DNA from: Alphaproteobacteria bacterium
Lineage (GTDB): Bacteria; Pseudomonadota; Alphaproteobacteria; Paracaedibacterales; CAIULA01
Length of the DNA stretch: 8,525 nt
Assembly: GCA_019751935.1 (NCBI GenBank)
Contig: JAIEMR010000171.1
Span: forward strand, 1-8,525
Reading direction: 5' to 3'
Part shown: positions 6,337 to 8,525 of the stretch, piece after piece
Layout of the letters: every line of letters starts with the position of its first letter
Numbering within the stretch: position 1 is the stretch's first letter
Made by a program: the position numbers and the translations under genes
Notes under the pieces: model-generated
What the model was told of the DNA's origin: nothing
Databases searched by the model: none
What the model saw: the letters and a program-made list of their open reading frames with translations, nothing else

Positions 6337-6363
6337 TTAGAGTTCTCTGGTAAATGACTCTAA
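6337..6363. repeat. 7-bp inverted repeat
   Basis: TTAGAGT (6337-6343) and ACTCTAA (6357-6363) are perfect inverted copies around a 13-nt centre. No T run follows. It may be an operator half-site pair or a weak hairpin after tatD. Confidence 0.35.
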
Positions 6364-6371
6364 TGCCTTTG

Positions 6372-6394
6372 TATGCATGGCTATTTTATGCATA
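6372..6394. promoter_or_regulatory. Repeated TATGCAT sites, possible operator of the downstream regulator
   Basis: TATGCAT occurs at 6372-6378 and 6387-6393, the second copy being the perfect 8-bp palindrome TATGCATA. The copies start 15 nt apart. Each contains the palindrome ATGCAT, suited to binding by a dimeric Xre-type protein, and they lie about 110 bases before the regulator's likely start. Self-regulation is an inference. Confidence 0.35.
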
Positions 6395-6506
6395 AAGAAG
6401 AGCTTTTTTCTTTTTTGCATTTTAAAGACAAACCATACGACAACACCATAAATATATCTGAATGATTTTTATTTGTAAATATCATTTTTTGATAAAAAAT
6501 GGATGG

Positions 6507-7178
6507 ATGATTTTGCTAGGACTTTTTTTAAAACACTATGAAACAATAGGTGAGCGTGTTCAGGCCCTTAGAAGAGCTTTGGGGGCAACACGAAGAGATT
6601 TCAGTAAAAAGCATAATATTCCTGAGCCAACATTAAGAATTTTAGAAAGCGCTCAAGCTGATATATCTAGCAAGCAATTACATAAACTTATTAAAGCGTT
6701 TGAGGCCGAAGGTATTATCTGCCCACAAGAGTGGCTTTTAAAAGGGCAGGGAATAGAGCCCAGCGCAGCAAAAGGATTGGTCCAAAGAGAAATAGACTCT
6801 ATGGAACTGGATGAGACTTTGTTGATAGATCCAGTTTTAGTGGAGGCTGCTTGTTTTCAAAAATATACTCCTGATTCAATAGTGTTACAGGTTACTGATG
6901 AAATGATGTCGCCGCTTTATAAAAGGGATGACTACGTGGGGGGAGTAAAAGTTTCTTTGTCTTTTTCAGCGTCACTTCACAAAGAATCCTGCATTATTGA
7001 GCTTGAAAATGGGACCAAATTAATTCGCATCATTCATCCGGGCAGTAAAGGACATCTTTTTAACCTAAGTTGTTTAAATCCAAATGATCCCTCAAAATAC
7101 CCTTTTTATGTTGATGCGAACCCTAAAGAAATTTATCAGATTGTTTGGCATAGAAAGAATATTAAAATACAAAAATAA
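6507..7178 (+). CDS. Xre-type transcriptional regulator with a degenerate S24 (LexA/CI-like) domain
   Basis: From ATG 6507 the protein has 223 residues. Residues 12-85 look like an Xre helix-turn-helix: ETIGERVQALRRALG, then RRDFSKKHNIPEPTLRILES, where the recognition helix follows the turn. Residues from about 120 resemble the S24 domain of LexA and CI. The segment V129-T-D-E-M133-M-S-P136 aligns with the family's V-x-G-D-S-M-x-P, so the catalytic serine position is Met133. The usual lysine position, in KLIRI at 171-175, reads Ile173. Self-cleavage is therefore not expected; the domain may serve for dimerisation or ligand sensing. The 45-nt extension up to ATG 6462 would add a hydrophobic N-terminus (IFICKYHFL...) not typical of Xre proteins and has no ribosome binding site, so the shorter start is preferred, though neither start has a good one. 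It is a single gene, ending just before a palindromic element. Confidence 0.75.
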   Translation: MILLGLFLKHYETIGERVQALRRALGATRRDFSKKHNIPEPTLRILESAQADISSKQLHKLIKAFEAEGIICPQEWLLKGQGIEPSAAKGLVQREIDSMELDETLLIDPVLVEAACFQKYTPDSIVLQVTDEMMSPLYKRDDYVGGVKVSLSFSASLHKESCIIELENGTKLIRIIHPGSKGHLFNLSCLNPNDPSKYPFYVDANPKEIYQIVWHRKNIKIQK

Positions 7179-7183
7179 TTAAA

Positions 7184-7309
7184 TATACCCTTCCTGTTTC
7201 AAGTCCCGGGTTCGTTGTTTTTCGGGATCTTCGGAGCTCGAGTATTTCATATACACTGCGCTCCTCGGTCCTCAAACGCCTGCCCGGCTTTTGAAACACT
7301 TTGGGTATA
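7184..7309. repeat. 126-bp imperfect palindromic element upstream of pdhA
   Basis: The ends are inverted copies: TATACCC (7184-7190) with GGGTATA (7303-7309), and TGTTTCAA (7195-7202) with TTGAAACA (7291-7298). Inside, further complementary blocks nest in order: CCGGG (7206-7210) with CCCGG (7283-7287), CGTT (7213-7216) with AACG (7275-7278), GGA (7225-7227) with TCC (7269-7271), and GGAGC (7233-7237) with GCTCC (7260-7264). The whole unit can fold into one long interrupted hairpin. It is more GC-rich than the surrounding spacer. It resembles dispersed palindromic repeats or short non-autonomous elements; the TA at each outer end would suit a TA-targeting (IS630/Tc1-like) insertion. It could also be a structured RNA or terminator after the regulator gene. 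Confidence 0.7.
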
Positions 7310-7341
7310 GTCTTTGAAAACCAACCTCCTGTCTTGCTTTT

Positions 7342-7369
7342 TTGGCAAAATAAGGGTAGGAAATAGATT
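7342..7369 (+). promoter_or_regulatory. Candidate promoter for pdhAB
   Basis: TTGGCA (7342-7347) and TAGATT (7364-7369) have -35/-10 character with a 16-nt spacer, leaving a leader of about 30 nt before ATG 7407. It lies between the palindromic element and pdhA. The -10 matches only four of six consensus bases. Confidence 0.35.
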
Positions 7370-7396
7370 AGAATCTATTGGTATTTTTTATTTTCA

Positions 7397-7401
7397 TAAG
7401 G
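7397..7401 (+). promoter_or_regulatory. Ribosome binding site deciding the pdhA start
   Basis: TAAGG at 7397-7401 is 5 nt before ATG 7407. The in-frame TTG at 7314 begins only 4 nt after the palindromic element and would add 31 residues with no resemblance to E1 alpha. Confidence 0.6.
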
Positions 7402-7406
7402 TTGTA

Positions 7407-8402
7407 ATGGCAAAAGCGTCCGCGTCACTTGGGACTTTTACCCCCGAAACATTGTTAAATGCATATAAACAAATGGTGCTTATTCGTCGTTTCGAAGAAA
7501 AAGCAGGCCAGTTATATGGAATGGGTTTAATCGGCGGATTTTGCCATCTCTACATTGGTCAAGAGGCTGTCGTTGTTGGGCTTCAGGCCGCTATGCAGAA
7601 GCAAGATACCGTTATCACTAGTTACCGGGACCATGGTCATATGTTAGCCTGCGATATGGACCCCAGAGGTGTGATGGCAGAATTAACGGGCCGTGAAGGT
7701 GGGTATTCCCGTGGCAAAGGTGGCTCTATGCATATGTTCAGCCGTGAGAAGAATTTCTTTGGCGGGCATGGTATAGTGGCGGCTCAGGTTCCTATTGGTG
7801 CTGGTATGGCATTGGCCCATCAATACAAGGGTGACAATGGAGTTTGCATGACCTATTTCGGAGATGGCGCTGCAAACCAAGGACAAGTCTATGAAGCCTT
7901 TAACATGGCAGCTTTATGGAAATTACCTGTTATTTTTGTTATTGAAGATAACCAATATGGCATGGGAACTTCAACGACTCGTGCATCAGCGAATGCGGAT
8001 TTCTATAAGCGAGGTGAACCTTATGGTATTCCAGGGCAAGTGGTTGATGGCATGGATTTGTTTGCGGTTAAAGAAGCCGGTGACTGGGCAACGATCCATG
8101 CAAGATCTGGCAAGGGCCCGGTGATTTTGCATATAAAAACCTATCGTTATCGCGGGCATTCTATGTCAGATCCTGGAAAATACCGCAGTAAGGAAGAAGT
8201 TGAGAACATGCGTCAAAATTTTGACCCTATTGAACGGGTGCGCCAATTCATTTTAGATCATAAAGTTGCAAGTGAAGACGCTTTAAAGGTGATCGACAAA
8301 GAGATCAAAGATGTTATGGCAGAAACCGTCGAATTTGCTCAAACTTCTCCAGAACCAGATCCATCGGAACTCTATACCGATATTCTTATCGAAAACGTGT
8401 AA
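7407..8402 (+). CDS. pdhA: Pyruvate dehydrogenase E1 component, alpha subunit
   Basis: With PdhB it forms the thiamine-diphosphate-dependent E1 of the pyruvate dehydrogenase complex, decarboxylating pyruvate and passing the acetyl group to the lipoyl arm of E2. The 331-residue protein has the family's order of motifs: MVLIRRFEEKAGQLYGMGLIGGF near the N-terminus, YIGQEAVVVG, SYRDHGH, GREGGYSRGKGGSMHMF, the thiamine-diphosphate motif starting at GDGAANQGQVYEAFNMA and ending in IEDNQYGMGT, and the RYRGHSMSDP loop that in mitochondria carries phosphorylated serines. The length fits bacterial and mitochondrial heterotetrameric E1 alpha. The start is set by TAAGG before ATG 7407. pdhB follows after 16 nt, so the two are one operon. 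The ORFs at 7683-7886 (minus) and 7864-8124 (plus) are shadows. Confidence 0.97.
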   Translation: MAKASASLGTFTPETLLNAYKQMVLIRRFEEKAGQLYGMGLIGGFCHLYIGQEAVVVGLQAAMQKQDTVITSYRDHGHMLACDMDPRGVMAELTGREGGYSRGKGGSMHMFSREKNFFGGHGIVAAQVPIGAGMALAHQYKGDNGVCMTYFGDGAANQGQVYEAFNMAALWKLPVIFVIEDNQYGMGTSTTRASANADFYKRGEPYGIPGQVVDGMDLFAVKEAGDWATIHARSGKGPVILHIKTYRYRGHSMSDPGKYRSKEEVENMRQNFDPIERVRQFILDHKVASEDALKVIDKEIKDVMAETVEFAQTSPEPDPSELYTDILIENV

Positions 8403-8403
8403 T

Positions 8404-8408
8404 AAGGA
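8404..8408 (+). promoter_or_regulatory. Ribosome binding site of pdhB
   Basis: AAGGA at 8404-8408, immediately after the pdhA stop and 10 nt before ATG 8419, supports the pdhB start and coupled translation of the two subunits. Confidence 0.6.
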
Positions 8409-8418
8409 CCAGTAGTAT

Positions 8419-8525
8419 ATGACCCAGACTCTCACAGTTCGTGAAGCCTTAAGAGATGCTATGGCGGAAGAGATGCGCCTCGACCCAAATGTATTTTTAA
8501 TGGGCGAGGAAGTCGCTGAATATCA
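8419..8525 (+). CDS. pdhB: Pyruvate dehydrogenase E1 component, beta subunit (N-terminal part)
   Basis: The right edge cuts the gene after 35 codons. The visible N-terminus, beginning MTQTLTVREALRDAMAEEM and continuing to LMGEEVAEY, is the standard E1 beta opening, where the GEEVAEYQGA region contributes to the thiamine-diphosphate site. It begins directly with the E1 beta core, with no N-terminal lipoyl domain of the sort fused to PdhB in Rhizobiales and many other free-living alphaproteobacteria. The 16-nt gap from pdhA indicates one operon; pdhC (E2) may follow outside the window. Confidence 0.93.
   Translation, partial: MTQTLTVREALRDAMAEEMRLDPNVFLMGEEVAEY

Larger units (their letters stand above)
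6194..6506. other. Intergenic spacer with repeats upstream of the Xre-type regulator
   Basis: About 313 bases to the preferred regulator start. It holds a 7-bp inverted repeat at 6337-6363, two TATGCAT copies at 6372-6393 and a pyrimidine-rich stretch at 6403-6417. AAAGAA (6394-6399) could pair with TTCTTT in the T-rich stretch at about 6408-6413, making a weak A/T hairpin running into T residues that might end tatD transcription. A possible promoter for the regulator is AAGACA (6425-6430) with TAAATA 18 nt later (6449-6454). I see no RNA gene; the short minus ORF at 6122-6313 has no support. Confidence 0.55.

Noticed and set aside
7314..7406. TTG start extending pdhA by 31 residues
   Set aside because: The extra residues do not resemble E1 alpha, and a better-placed ribosome binding site precedes ATG 7407.

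Overview
The window looks like an AT-rich alphaproteobacterial chromosome, most likely from a host-associated lineage of the Holosporales/Rickettsiales type. This placement is inferred from the gene set (pyruvate dehydrogenase E1 alpha and beta as separate adjacent genes with no lipoyl domain on E1 beta, a large GltD-like oxidoreductase, TatD, FolK), from the low GC content, and from a block of unrecognised secreted proteins. No rRNA, tRNA, CRISPR array or complete insertion sequence was found.

Layout. 1-1202 (minus) is the first 400 residues of a large Fe-S/FAD oxidoreductase whose C-terminus lies off the left edge; it does not appear as a closed ORF because it has no stop inside the window. 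1203-1527 is an AT-rich divergent spacer. 1528-3888 (plus) holds three consecutive genes for exported proteins of 387, 166 and 155 residues. Each has a clear signal peptide and none belongs to a family I recognise; this is the accessory part of the window. A 54-nt stem-loop (3928-3981) separates this block from folK (4002-4454, plus). folK converges on a 2-oxoglutarate/Fe(II) dioxygenase-like gene (4451-5266, minus), and their stop codons share the tetranucleotide TTAA. A divergent spacer with a good minus-strand promoter then leads to a TatD-family metal-dependent hydrolase (5417-6193, plus). After a 268-313 bp spacer rich in short repeats comes an Xre-type regulator (about 6507-7178, plus) with a C-terminal domain resembling LexA/CI (S24) but lacking the catalytic serine and lysine. 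A 126-bp imperfect palindrome (7184-7309) follows, and then the pdhA-pdhB operon (pdhA 7407-8402; pdhB from 8419 off the right edge).

How it works together. The housekeeping genes cover folate synthesis (folK), entry of pyruvate into acetyl-CoA (pdhA/pdhB), nucleic-acid or tRNA quality control (tatD) and redox metabolism (left-edge gene). They are mostly separate transcription units rather than one pathway. The most unusual contents are the secreted orphan block, the pseudo-S24 regulator with repeated sequences upstream, and two intergenic palindromic elements that could be mobile repeats or structured RNAs.
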